Position numbers and translations under genes: made by a program. From Gavia stellata (Eukaryota > Chordata > Aves > Gaviiformes > Gaviidae), in assembly GCF_030936135.1 (NCBI RefSeq), contig NC_082637.1, forward strand, positions 3,348,001-3,412,000: 64,000 nt of DNA, read 5' to 3'. Positions 43,371 to 53,325 of the stretch are shown piece after piece. Each line of letters starts with the position of its first letter. Within the stretch, counting starts at the first letter, position 1. Under the pieces are notes generated by a model. The model saw only the letters and a program-made list of their open reading frames with translations. It ran no database searches and was not told where the DNA came from.

Positions 43371-43539
43371 TTGTCTTAAGGCTTATAAAAATTGTTACTC
43401 AAAACCAAGATGTTTAAAACTTTACATATGTACAATATGAGAAATAAATTACATTAATCCATACCAAAACCACAATATACAAATAGGGCTTTGAAACCAC
43501 TCTAAGTATGGCACGGTGACAAGTCACAGATACTTACCG

Positions 43540-43562
43540 AAGGCTTCAGTTATTGAAGCCTT
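43540..43562 (-). other. LIPG: Stem-loop in the LIPG 3' UTR
   Basis: AAGGCTTCA and TGAAGCCTT form a 9-bp stem around a 5-base loop. It lies about 170 bases before the polyadenylation signal, in the transcribed strand of the proposed 3' UTR. Its function is unknown. Confidence 0.6.
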
Positions 43563-44091
43563 TGCATAAAACGATGGGGGGAAAAAATATAAATCTCCAA
43601 ATGTGCTTGCTTTGGTTGGATTGAAGCTCTACAAGAACTCAGAGAATCACAGACCTCAGAAGGACTTGCTAAATCTTCAGAACTCAGTGCACCATCTGGC
43701 AACACCATTTTTTGAGATTGCCTTTCTGCATGCCAAAAGTTCAAGAGTTGTTACACCAAGTCTCCTTCCAAAAAAGAAAAAAAAAAAAACTAGTTCACCT
43801 CTGACAAGGTCCACTCTGCTGTAGCAAAGAGGAGAGCTGTAGAGTTTGGCAAACTCCAAGTAAAGCAGAATTCACCTGGCACCAGGGAATCCAACCAGGA
43901 CGTTGTGGCAATAAGGGTAGGATGTCATCTGTTTGGCTCAGTTAAATACTTTGCACAAAAATAAGGTCTTAATTACACACTGGTGCTACAATAACATCTG
44001 AACAGAGGCGAACGCATTCTCAGTAGTTAAAAGGACCGGCGCAAAGCTCTCCTGAAGCAGTACGGCTCATTACCTTCCTCCTCCCTTACAG

Positions 44092-44235
44092 TCAGTGGAT
44101 GGGCAGCTGCTGTTTGCCTCTTACAAAGACATCAACACATGGGACCGGCTGGTCTTGCTGACAACACCGTCGCCTGCCGTCTGCACCGTGCTCTGCCCTA
44201 AGTACAGGGAGGACGGAGTACTACCTTCTTCTAAG
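44092..44235 (+). other. Exon-like open segment antisense to the LIPG 3' UTR
   Basis: A 144-base segment in phase 0 is bounded by a good acceptor (CCTCCTCCCTTACAG) and a good donor (TCTAAG|GTAATA). It reads as 48 sense codons (SVDGQLLFASYKDINTW and onward), many ending in G or C. The product is not recognised and no companion exon was found. Confidence 0.3.
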
Positions 44236-44851
44236 GTAATATATAGAGATTTCGGTATTAGCCAGACACAGAAAGGATTATTTTTAAGGCAAGCAAAGGA
44301 CAACTCAAAATTAAGTGGCATTGTGCTTATTCCCACCCCTCCCCTGAACAACCCCACACACTTGACCTGTGCTGGTCTCATCTTCCCGCAGCCCAGAGTG
44401 CTATTGGACCCACGGTAACTCCTACGCTAGATGCTAATTTGTTCTTGGCAGCTCTGTCGCCAACAGTCTGATGGGCAGTTAGCACAGTTATCTTCTCAAC
44501 TCCACTGGTAGGCAGACCAGAAGATCATTGCTGAGGTCTAGATCTGTGAAGAGGTCATCTGTCGTCCTGGTTAATGGGAGCAGGCAGGAAATGCAGCATG
44601 TAACAGGTCAAGGTAAGGTTAAATGCACAAACCAGGCTCCTCGGGAAGGGAGAATGTAGTTTTAGTTATTCTAGGTCTAGGACCACAGTCCATCAATTGC
44701 TCCTCAGTTTCTTGTGTCTGATCCAAGATGTTTTGTCCTGAAGAGCTAGTTGCTTTAAGTGCTACCAAGCCAGATTCTTGCCAGAGCATTTTTCCACCTG
44801 TGTGGTCTTTGTGCATCTAGGTTGCTCAGTTGTGAGTCTTTAGAGAAGTCT

Positions 44852-44873
44852 TCAGAGCAAATTTGAGACAGGT
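44852..44873 (-). CDS. LIPG: LIPG exon 10, coding part (last codons)
   Basis: A strong acceptor is present here: a run of T and C followed by TTTTTCCCAG. The exon begins at 44873, completes Arg496, encodes PVSNLL and stops at TGA (44854-44852). In human LIPG the tail after the last cysteine is also short and ends in SPTVELP. The coordinates are an inference from acceptor strength, phase and plausible tail length. Confidence 0.72.
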
Positions 44874-47800
44874 CTGGGAAAAACAGAGAGGAATAAAAAA
44901 AATGTAGTTAAATGTAGAAGTTCAGAGGAGTTAAGAAACTCTGGGGCATTAAGAACAGGTTTAGACAGTACAGGTTGGTATGTTAGTCTGTCAAAGCAGC
45001 ACTTTGCCCAGTGGCTACTCAATGAGAGCCTGAAGCAGACATTCTGCACACAAATAGGCTGCAAACAGAAATTACAGGTCTTGACGCTAGACTCTGTCTG
45101 TTCAGATCCACTCAGGGTGGACAGATGTTTGCAGACTCAATCTCCAAGTAGGGAACTATAATCTTTGAGTGACTTGGCAAGAACGGAGAGGTGAACAGCA
45201 AGTAGTTGCTTGTGATCTCTGGGAGGAAGGATCATTTCCTAGAAATCATAGTGCTTAGGAGCTCAGATCTGCTCCTCTGCCTCGTGCAAAAGCTGTACTC
45301 CACGATTAAAGCAGAAAGGGCACATCTGCCAGCAATTCTGTTTTATGGGGGTTACAGAGTAGCATATCAAAACAGCCTTTTATTGTACCTGCAGGAATAT
45401 TTACTTGATCTTTCAAGACTTGTGGCAGAGCAACAAGTTTTTGCACAGGGGTTTCATTCACAGAATTGTTTGCTACTGTATGTAGCACAGCTTGCTGCTT
45501 TCTGCCAAACCTGGAAGGGAACCAGCTCGCGTTTCTGAGCTGAGCTCTGCCGCCCAAGAAGGTAGTGCAAAGCACGACTTCCGCAGGGCTCTGCTAGCCC
45601 TAACAAGCACTTTGTCTCCAGATCAGAAGCGACAAAGCTCTAAGTTTACAAATTGAAATTTAAGAGAGGCCAAGAGGTTGGGCTTCATCTGAAGGAGACG
45701 ATCATTTAGTCAAATGAACAGGGATTCGTTCAGAACATGACTAGAGGCGGTCTGAAGCAATCAAGCTGTCGCTGCTGGGACCAGACTTACTGGAAGTCGT
45801 GCTCTGAGGACTGATCCTAGGTGTCTGGAAAGTCCCCCAGAGGTTAAGCAGGGCTGAGATGCTCTGGCAACGGCTGAGTGTGCACTCTGCTGAACCAGAG
45901 GAGATTAGCATAGCCAGAGATGAAGCAGCAGGAGCCAGTACGGTAACACCGTGGCAAATCCTCAGCTGCATCTTGCTCATGTAGTTGAGCCCAAACTTGA
46001 TAGAGAGATTTTTTTGGCAGCTTAAGATCTTCTACCAGGCTGAAACAATCTTTGAGGCAATCCCCTGCACTCCCAGCTTTCCTCTGTTTTCCAGGGCAGT
46101 TAATAGATGCCTCTAATTAGCTCTCCAGTATTGCAAGGATCTTGGGTATTGGAGGCACCTCATTTTTAGTATCTACCATGATAGCAAGCAGACAGGTTCT
46201 TTAGGCCCAGGAATCATCTTATACTAATCTTGTACCTTTACATGCTTACTACCAGATGACAAACCAAGATCAGAAGTGAGGATAATATCACCTGGCTAGT
46301 GATAGTTAAGGCACATGTGAAAATTAAGTCTGATACCTGGGAATCTTGGGCAAGAATTTAGCAACTTTTTTTGAAAAAAAAAAGTTCTGGGAGTCTAAAC
46401 AAAAAAAACTGGCTCCACTTATCCCAGCATGGCCACATGCACCAGACAGGATTTCTCTTAGCTGATTTTCCCTACCTTTTTTGATATTCCTCTGTGCACT
46501 TCACAAACCAGAGCTCTTTACCAGGAGATATACTGGTCAGCTGGGAATCTTCCACGCAGAAAGCAAACCTAGGAGGAATAACCAGAAGTCAAGAGAAGGT
46601 ACCTATTGTCTCCATGATTAACAAATACCATGTAATATAGATTGCAGCTAATTCTAGGACAAGTTGTGTAATTTGATATCTTTCCTGTGGAGCATCTTGA
46701 TACACCATTAACAGCCTGTTAAACAGCTGTTTTATTTCCTACTTTAATATTTTATTTGGGGATCTCTGCTTCTACTACCCCTATGTTTCATAGATTGTAG
46801 AAACTAGGATGCAGAATACTTTACAAATAATAGAGGCTGCTTATTATTTAAAGCTCTGAAGAAGGTGGGAAAATTGTCAGTATCAACTGCTGCTCTTTGA
46901 CAGATCTGGGTTACCTTCGGAACAACATTAACACAGGATTTGGGAGTGCAGTGCTACATGCTTGGCAGCTTTACTTGTTGGTTGCTCATACGCTTTCCAA
47001 TTAAAGAGATCTTGCAAGGAGCAATGTAGTGCTTAAGGAGTTGGTGTTACCATGTTACCGGCTGCAGTTTTAGGTCTAGCTTGTTGTGCCAAATCAGCAC
47101 ATTATGCACGTAAATAATAGCCATGTCCATCTATGTTTCAGTATTTTTGGCGCTGGCAGTACTTTAACCCTTTGGGTATGATCTAAACCATCTTGAAATA
47201 GGCTAATTTAGTCCCCAAGGGCAGGCAAGACAGTGTCACAGCATCTAAATAAAGCAAAAGAACATCTCAGATCTGATCTGCAGTGACTAGTTTTGCTTAA
47301 AGCTTACTTTGCAACCTCATGCTGGCAAGTAACCCACTCTCCTACACCATGAGGGAGCATTAGCTGGTACTAAAAGATCATCACTAAAGATGAAAGACAG
47401 TTCAGGATACCAGCTAAGTTCAAAACCCCAGCTTTCTTTGCAGATTCTGAATATTTCTCCTTTTGATTGAGGTTTTGAGTCAGCTTACGTGCAGCCTAAC
47501 ACAATTATTACCTTTGTTGCGTTTCCCCAGATTTCACACGTATACGTCTGATATGCAGTTCCTGGGCAGACTTCGCAGGCCGATACCAGTAGCTCCTCAA
47601 CTCTTTCCACAGATCGTACCATGACTGAGATGTTCCCTCCCAGGTGAGCTTTATTTTTAAAAGTTCACCCATGTCCTCTTCAGTATAGACCAGGAAAGTG
47701 TTGGTTGCATTTAGGCCAATTTGATCAAGCCTGAAAGACAAGCAGAGGCTCAACCTTTCTTTCTAATGGAAGCATGCCAGATGCTCATTCATTCCGTGCG

Positions 47801-50800
47801 AGCAGTTGATAAGCTGCAGAGGGCTCTGCTCAAGTGCTCCACGATCAACTGTCACCAGTCAATTACTGATTACACTAAAGAAAGTGAGCTTGGATAGAGC
47901 TGGTTCAATACAACACATCACGTATTGGGCTCAGACATCCTTCCATAGCTTAAAGGTGAATTTCATGCCTTGTGTTTCTTCTGGGAGAGACTAAAGGAGC
48001 TCAGCAATGCCTCCAGAGGTATGGGTGCTTTCAGACTATATCCAAATGGTAGAGGGGAAAAGCAAAACAAAGTACTTCAAAAATGAGCCATGAAGGCTAA
48101 TATACAGAGGACTGGGCACATCAAATTGCTTTCTCAGCAATAAATTACAATCAAGTTACTGGATGAAAAGTTTTTTGAATGGTGATGAGGTGAGGCTGCT
48201 AGGCTCAGGTGCAACGCTAGTGTTACCAGAGAATAAAGAGTAATGCCACCTTGTCTAGTCCCAGTGGCCTTCTTACCTAGAGCAAGCAAAACAGGCCAGC
48301 TTACTTACATTTCTAGAGAGAGGGGTTCAGAGTCTCCATTGGTACCATGAAGGGTGACGGAGAAAGTGGGATCAGCCTCTCCCAAGCTTTTGTAGCTGAA
48401 GACATGCATTTTCATCTGATAATGGTAGACTGGAGAGAAACAAGGAGAGCATAGATGGAACCAACTTTGTTGGGAGACAACATTGCTCAGCGTCGCTCTT
48501 TGTGAAATAGCGTTGGCTGGCAAAGGCTAGACCCTTTCTTTACAGAGACATCACTGATGGCTTTTTTCCTGCCCTTAATGATTACAAAGCTGACATCTAC
48601 ACAACAACAGCAGGTCCTCTTCCCTCTACTGTAGGGAGGGCTCCCCAACCCTTCACACTGCTCTAAGGTTGGGGTGATCTTGTGAGTATGACATACGTAA
48701 GCTGTGGTCCTGCTCAAAAGGCAGAGTGTCCGCGTGGCCAGGGTTCTGTTGATTTTACACGGAGGAAGGAGCACAGCGCTGCCACACAACAGCAATGCAA
48801 TCAGGCAACAGCAAAAGACTAACCAACGCCTGGTGCTGTGCTGCTTTGAGGTGATGCTACTCTTCCACCTCTACATCATTGCACTTGGGAGCCTGCTCTT
48901 AGATGAGACTATGCTCTTCTTAAGAGGGAAAGCATACCTTTGAATGGCATGTCAGCTCTTGTTTTTAAGTACATCTTGCTGTTTCTTTTGTTCCGTGTTT
49001 TCCTGGCGTTGTAGCCGATGCCGCTGCAGCGGTTCTTCCGGCAGCTCAGGCAGATGCCCTTCTTGAAGCGACTGGAATCGGTACATTGAAACGCGAAGCT
49101 TTGTTTGTCTTGGTTCACGAGGGAGTCCACGAAGAGGTGCACAGACCGCTCGTGTTCACATTTAACAACTTCACCAATTGCTAGAGAAGCAGAGTTGCAA
49201 GGGATACATTTTCTTTAAGCGCTTGTCACCGCAGCAGCTGGCAAGATACAGTGAGCTATGCTTTTTTGTAGCCCAACATAAGTTGACCATGGCCAAACTT
49301 GAATGTTTTTCAAACAGTAGCAACTCAAAAGGTTAGTGGAAGACACTTGAAGAGGACCAGTCTCTACCACAAAGAGAGCTTTAAAGAGGATTCTAGACCC
49401 AGTGTAAGACAACCATAGCTTATGATCAGGTGTTAGAGGGAGAACATGCTACTTCAGAATTAAAAGCAGGTCTAGTTTCTAGCAGCTATCTCCAGTAGTG
49501 CAGGCAGTTTAGAAGGAAAAAATAGTATTCTCTGCTCTTGTAAATCAGATCATCCCCCAGCATCAACCCAAGTCTATTTGTGAGGAGTCTACACTGACCA
49601 GGGGCAAAATAAGTAATGAGAACTTACTCCCGTAGGCAATTGCTCCCAAGACATCACTTAATCCACAGCCAGGCTGGAAGTCTCCCCCATTGGGGTAGAT
49701 GTCAACGTGGCCTACAGGCATCTGGATCCCAATGCTAACGCCCAGTGTTTCCCTTGTGTAGGTGTGAAGGACATCCACAAACTTAGCATCATCAGGGGAG
49801 AGACGCTTGCTAGGGTCCACGCCTTCAAACATAGGGCCAGCCGGATCCAAGCCTGGTGTTAGAGACAGTACGCAAGATGCCAGGTAAGAAATTGGGTTAG
49901 TTCATACAGAATATGGCCAGGAGCCTGCTGCTAGCAGCCCTCCTAACCAGGTGCTACACAGACAGTCCCTGCCTCATTGCAGATACTGTCCCCCAAGATC
50001 TCTTCACCGCGGGCTCTCTGAGGGAACAAATGAAGATGTCCCATGCCACTTTTGGTGCCATACAACCCACTAATAGCACCAGTTTGCTCTACAGCAATGG
50101 CTTCAGATTGCCTGTTGGAAGCAATGAGTCTTTGCTAGGTCACAGTTGAAGAGATACTTCAAGAGGTAGCAGATGACCAAATGCCAGAAGAGGAGTAGCA
50201 CCCCACAGAGACCGCCAGTAGCCAAAGCTGCTTTGCTACATTTAGTCTATTTTCAGACTGGACATACGGAGGGACTAATACAAGTTTAAGCAGCAGCCAG
50301 GTAATCCATGCATCTGAGACCCCATGATGGATTTGGGACTTTGTTAACCTCTGAGCCTCACCCACAACCTGAAGCTGTGCTTCTGAACCATTCCCCAATT
50401 TGACTGTTAGGTGATTTTCCTGCTTAACTAAACACAGGTATTTACTGCTACGCTCTGAGAAAGTCTCATTGCCAGTGTCACATTTAAAGGTTTAATGCAA
50501 CCCCTTGTACCACAGCCTAAGTTCACACATGCTGAAATCAGGTTTCCTCTGGAGTTAGAAGCACTCTATTCAAGATATTTTCAGGATGAGGGGTTTGGGT
50601 GTGGTTTTTTTTTTGACCAAACATCCCATAGCTCTCACTTCCATTAGTTTATGAGCTGTAATTACAAAAACCGTATCACTGAGAGGCTTAGGATTTGGAC
50701 AGTAGGAGCTTGAGCTGGACTTGTTTTGAACCCACATATAGCTTCAAATATACTCAAGATCAGGTTGTCCTCTGAAAGGTTTTTCACTGAACGCCCCACT

Positions 50801-53239
50801 ACCTTTGGGGTTCAGAATTTAAGATACTTTCTCATGTGAAGAGACCCATGCTCCCCACTGCCGCCCCAGGTAGGAAACTTGTTATTTCTGAATGAGCAAG
50901 CCCAAAACAACATCACAGCAACACAGGAAACGAGCCTCTTCGGGGAAGCTTGATGCCGCAAAGGAGAGGTAAGAGACCGTTTCAGAAGCCACTTGCCTGT
51001 AATTCTGCCTATTGTCCCATGGACGTGGTTACCAGCAAAGCCGGCAACGTGGGCGCCCAGGCTGTACCCGATCAGGTGGACATTCTCGAGCTGGAAGAGC
51101 GGGTTCTCCTACGTGGAAAAAAAAAAAGATAGATGTGATAATTTGTCCCCCTGTCTTTCAGGACATCTGGCATTGCTCATATCTGCAGGACTCTAAAGTC
51201 TGATTCTAAGAAGAGATTGGAGGGAGGGGGCAGACAAGCATGCTTCGCTCTTTATTTTGTTAAGACATGTACAAGTTGAATGGTTCGGATGGCACTTGTG
51301 GCTCGCCCCCAACCACAGTACCCAGCTTCCAACCCCAGTTAGGATATTCCTTGTTTTGGGAGCAGCCTTCCCCCAGGGAGCTGCCAGCAGACCTCAGTAC
51401 TGGCCATGGACTCAAGTGCCAAATGCAGCACCATGGGCCTCCTCCTTCTCCTTTTCCACCCTCTTGCCAAGCCAACGCTGACTTTGAATGCCCAACTCCT
51501 GAGTTCACATTGCTCAGACAGGACTCCTAAATCTGCGGTCTACTTCGCTGAGCCGAGCACGCTGCAAAGCGGCATCTCCCAGGAAAGTGCCGCAGCACTT
51601 GCTCGCGCAAGGGCTGAGCGCAGCGTCTTAGCTATGAGCCATCGCCCCACCGAGCCTTGGGGTTGGGATTACACCAGCGCCTTCCCCACTCGTAAGTGTT
51701 GGAGCCGGCGTATGCTCCGTTCCCTTGTGCAACAGTCCCTCAACGGAGCATTACAACAGAGACCGCTCTTAACTCGCGTTACCTGTAACCAGTCAAGCAG
51801 CCTCGCTATGCTTTTTCCGACAATCTGCGTGTTGTTCACAGCATCGGTATAGAGCTGGTGGGCAAGCGAAAGCCAATCCACCACGACCACGTTGGCATCC
51901 TTCTCCCTCTCCTGAAGAGCGGATACCAAACTGCCCAGCCAGGTTTCGAACATACCACTCATCTAGAAAAAGATTCAGGTGGTAGTTTCCAGCTCACAGG
52001 ACCCAGACTACATATTCGCAGTTAAGTTATTTGTATATCATTTACATATTCTGCTTCAGCTGTGTGCTGCTCCTCTGCTGAGCCCCACTACTTCTCAGCA
52101 CTGTGCTAATGGTGTAAGAAAAACAGGTTTTGAGAGACTCTGGGTGTAATTAGCCACCTTGCCTTTTAAGGCAGGAGGGAGAGGCATTTGTTACATGTCA
52201 CCTTATCGCTCTTTTTCTCAAGAGTTTCAGAAATTCTGATGGATTGCAAAATTATTTTCCAGTCCTGGCACCACCGTTTGCATAAGCCCTGGTAGAGTTG
52301 ATAAGTCCCCCGGTGCCACACGGCCACATCAAATGCAGAAGAAGAAAGCTTGATAAAGCCTGCCTGCTCTCTGTTTCTTTATCGAGGAGACCACGTAGCA
52401 GAAGTCAAGACCGTGGGCTCACAGCTAAAATTACAGAAAAGTCTATGCGTGCGTCAAGCCAAGTGCCACCTTCATGGCGGTCAGTTAGTTGGATTTTAGG
52501 GAAAATCTCAGGTTCCCTTTACCGCGTTCATGTTACACAGACGTGGGGCAGTTGTGAATGAGTTGGGTGATTTCACAGAGTTGTTAAGCATGACCCGCAT
52601 CGCTTTGCTCCAGGGGCCTCAGGTGCAGCTCTGAAGAGGCCACATAAGTTATCCCAAATCCCACGTGTTCCAGAGCCACAGACCATTTACAGAGCAGTTT
52701 GTCCTCTCCGAGCGGCTGGAGGGAAGGAACACTAAGCATGGCCTAGAGCCGCGCAGGATCCTCGGTACTCACCGTCCAGCCGTGAATGATGAAGAAGGTC
52801 TTCGCTGTCACGTTGAACTTGCAGTCCTCCAGACGCTTCTGCTGCCCGAGGGCGAGCGTGCAGCCGTCCTCCTCGGTGTCCGGCGAGGAGCGGAGGTTGA
52901 ACTTCACCTGCGGCCGGGGCACCGGCCCCGGCCCCTGCCCGTCCCGCGGCAGCTGGGCGCCGGGGGCATCTGCGAACCCGCGGAGGAGAAGGGTCAGCTC
53001 CGCGCCTCCCGCCCCGCCGCTGGCCTTCAGCCTCGCCCGCCGGAGGGGAACCCGCACCCCGCAGGGAGGAGCGGAGCAGCCGGGCGCTGCCCCGCCGCGG
53101 CTCCCGTCCCGTCCCGTCCCGCGTGGGACCGCGCTCACCCACCTCCTCCCGGCAGCGCAGCCTCCGCGACCCGCGGAGGGCCTCCCGCCGCGATGCAACA
53201 GGTCACGCCGGTGCACAGCAGGAGGACGAGCCTCCTCAT
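44852..53239 (-). CDS. LIPG: Endothelial lipase, complete 10-exon coding region
   Basis: This gene encodes a secreted triglyceride-lipase-family enzyme that acts mainly as a phospholipase A1 on HDL at the endothelial surface. I joined ten exons at 53143-53239, 52773-52969, 51783-51962, 50997-51108, 49628-49852, 48938-49180, 48309-48429, 47512-47730, 46476-46568 and 44852-44873. All phases agree and the product has 502 residues (human has 500). It has a signal peptide (about 1-18), an alpha/beta hydrolase domain with Ser174 in GYSLG, Asp198 in LDPAGP and His280 in CEHER, and a lid between Cys258 and Cys278. A basic heparin-binding stretch (about 308-345) and a PLAT domain (about 353-490) follow. 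N85, N141 and N399 are N-glycosylation sequons. The identity rests on near-identity to remembered human LIPG over long stretches, such as DANVVVVDW and [13 protein letters not shown] and LIPC are the alternatives, but these residues favour LIPG. Exon sizes 180, 112, 243 and 121 match those I recall for LPL. Confidence 0.96.
46476..46568 (-). CDS. LIPG: LIPG exon 9 (end of PLAT domain)
   Basis: This exon of 93 bases encodes residues 465-495 plus two bases of Arg496. It carries the Cys469/Cys489 pair and [13 protein letters not shown], which aligns with human SISPGRELWFRKC. The acceptor is ATTCCTCCTAG and the donor is AAAAAG|GTAGGG. If intron 9 is not removed, the next codon is TAG (46474-46472), giving a 496-residue product. 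The exon was placed by homology and splice consensus because it is too short to stand out as an open frame. Confidence 0.9.
47512..47730 (-). CDS. LIPG: LIPG exon 8 (PLAT domain, Trp-rich loop)
   Basis: This exon of 219 bases encodes residues 392-464 and two bases of Arg465. It includes sequon N399-A-T in [14 protein letters not shown]. It also holds the tryptophan-containing lipid-binding segment [14 protein letters not shown] (420-433) and the [11 protein letters not shown] strand. The acceptor is GTCTTTCAG and the donor is AAAG|GTAATA. Confidence 0.95.
48309..48429 (-). CDS. LIPG: LIPG exon 7 (start of PLAT domain)
   Basis: This exon of 121 bases encodes the end of Val352 through Glu391 and two bases of Met392. 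It begins with [14 protein letters not shown], the first strand of the PLAT/LH2 beta-sandwich. The acceptor is CTCTCCAG and the donor is AT|GTAAGT. The length matches the LPL exon 7 I recall. Confidence 0.95.
48938..49180 (-). CDS. LIPG: LIPG exon 6 (catalytic His, heparin-binding region)
   Basis: This exon of 243 bases completes Thr271 and runs to the first base of Val352. It contains Cys278, which closes the lid, catalytic His280 in CEHERS, and the cysteine-rich, strongly basic segment at 303-345. Within that segment, RNKR at 333-336 matches the human proprotein-convertase cleavage site. The acceptor is TCTCTAG and the donor is AAAG|GTATGC. Confidence 0.95.
49628..49852 (-). CDS. LIPG: LIPG exon 5 (catalytic Asp and lid)
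   Basis: This exon of 225 bases encodes residues 196-270 plus the first base of Thr271. It carries LDPAGP with catalytic Asp198, the [10 protein letters not shown] and [17 protein letters not shown] blocks, and the first lid cysteine Cys258. The lid is short, as expected of a phospholipase-type lid. One extra residue compared with human sits at RETLGVS. The acceptor is CACCAG and the donor is GGA|GTAAGT. Confidence 0.95.
50997..51108 (-). CDS. LIPG: LIPG exon 4 (catalytic serine exon, GC donor)
   Basis: This exon of 112 bases encodes residues 159-195 plus the first base of Gly196. It holds the nucleophile elbow [10 protein letters not shown] with catalytic Ser174. The acceptor is CACGTAG after a long T/C tract. 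The donor reads ACAG|GCAAGT, a non-canonical GC site with otherwise consensus bases. A GT four bases further on would shift the frame, so the GC site is preferred. It also gives the family's usual exon length and an intact ITGLDPAG junction. Confidence 0.93.
51783..51962 (-). CDS. LIPG: LIPG exon 3
   Basis: This exon of 180 bases in phase 0 encodes residues 99-158, from MSGMFETW to LLDWLQ. It contains the DANVVVVDW core strand and sequon N141-N-T. The acceptor is TTTCTAG and the donor is CAG|GTAACG. The length equals that remembered for LPL exon 3. The match to human LIPG is close throughout. Confidence 0.96.
52773..52969 (-). CDS. LIPG: LIPG exon 2
   Basis: This exon encodes residues 33-98. 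It begins with a Pro/Gly-rich linker (about 33-52) that does not resemble mammalian LIPG. It then runs into the conserved lipase N-terminus (VKFNLR, the Cys69/Cys82 pair, sequon N85-V-T) and ends in FFIIHGWT, the start of the hydrolase core. The acceptor is TTCGCAG and the donor is ACG|GTGAGT. The linker is very GC-rich because the exon lies inside the CpG island. Confidence 0.93.
53143..53239 (-). CDS. LIPG: LIPG exon 1, coding part (signal peptide)
   Basis: This part encodes residues 1-32 and the first base of codon 33. The start is MRRLVLLLC, a short basic n-region followed by a hydrophobic core; cleavage near Ala18-Gly19 is likely. The ATG at 53239-53237 has a G at -3. It is the only ATG that gives a signal peptide in phase with exon 2. 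The donor is GAG|GTGGGT. An out-of-phase ATG slightly downstream (53216) yields an arginine-rich frame that reaches exon 2 only by reading through intron 1. Confidence 0.9.
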
Positions 53240-53247
53240 CGCTCGGA

Positions 53248-53282
53248 AGGACGGACGGATAGACGGACGGACGGCGGGACCG
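53248..53282. repeat. Short ACGG/GGAC simple repeat
   Basis: Imperfect tandem units of GGAC/ACGG lie just upstream of the LIPG start codon, probably within the 5' UTR. They are short and interrupted. Confidence 0.7.
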
Positions 53283-53325
53283 GGCGGCGCTCGGCGCGGC
53301 TCCGCGGGCGCGGGCGCCGGGGCGC

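Larger units (their letters stand above)
43346..44851 (-). other. LIPG: LIPG 3' untranslated region
   Basis: After the TGA, the minus strand continues for about 1.5 kb without a further credible coding exon. It turns A/T-rich and ends at an AATAAA signal at 43370-43365. Cleavage is expected about 15-25 bases beyond, near 43346. A 9-bp stem-loop lies at 43540-43562 and an exon-like plus-strand frame overlaps 44092-44235. The extent depends on the exon 10 acceptor being correct. Confidence 0.68.

Noticed and set aside
45206..45538. A 110-codon plus-strand frame opposite LIPG intron 9
   Set aside because: It has no recognisable product, no splice sites of note and ordinary composition; it is probably chance.
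45741..45980. A 79-codon minus-strand frame in intron 9 as a coding exon
   Set aside because: There is no convincing pyrimidine tract before it and no similarity to lipase C-termini. The acceptor at 44873 is far stronger.
46472..46474. TAG directly after exon 9 as the main LIPG stop
   Set aside because: It lies inside a good donor site, and a very strong acceptor at 44873 gives a short tail like that of human LIPG. It is kept only as an alternative end.
52743..53216. A single 157-codon minus-strand frame read as an intronless N-terminus of LIPG
   Set aside because: It reads through intron 1 and starts with an arginine-rich stretch rather than a signal peptide. Splicing 53143 to 52969 gives a normal secretory start in phase.
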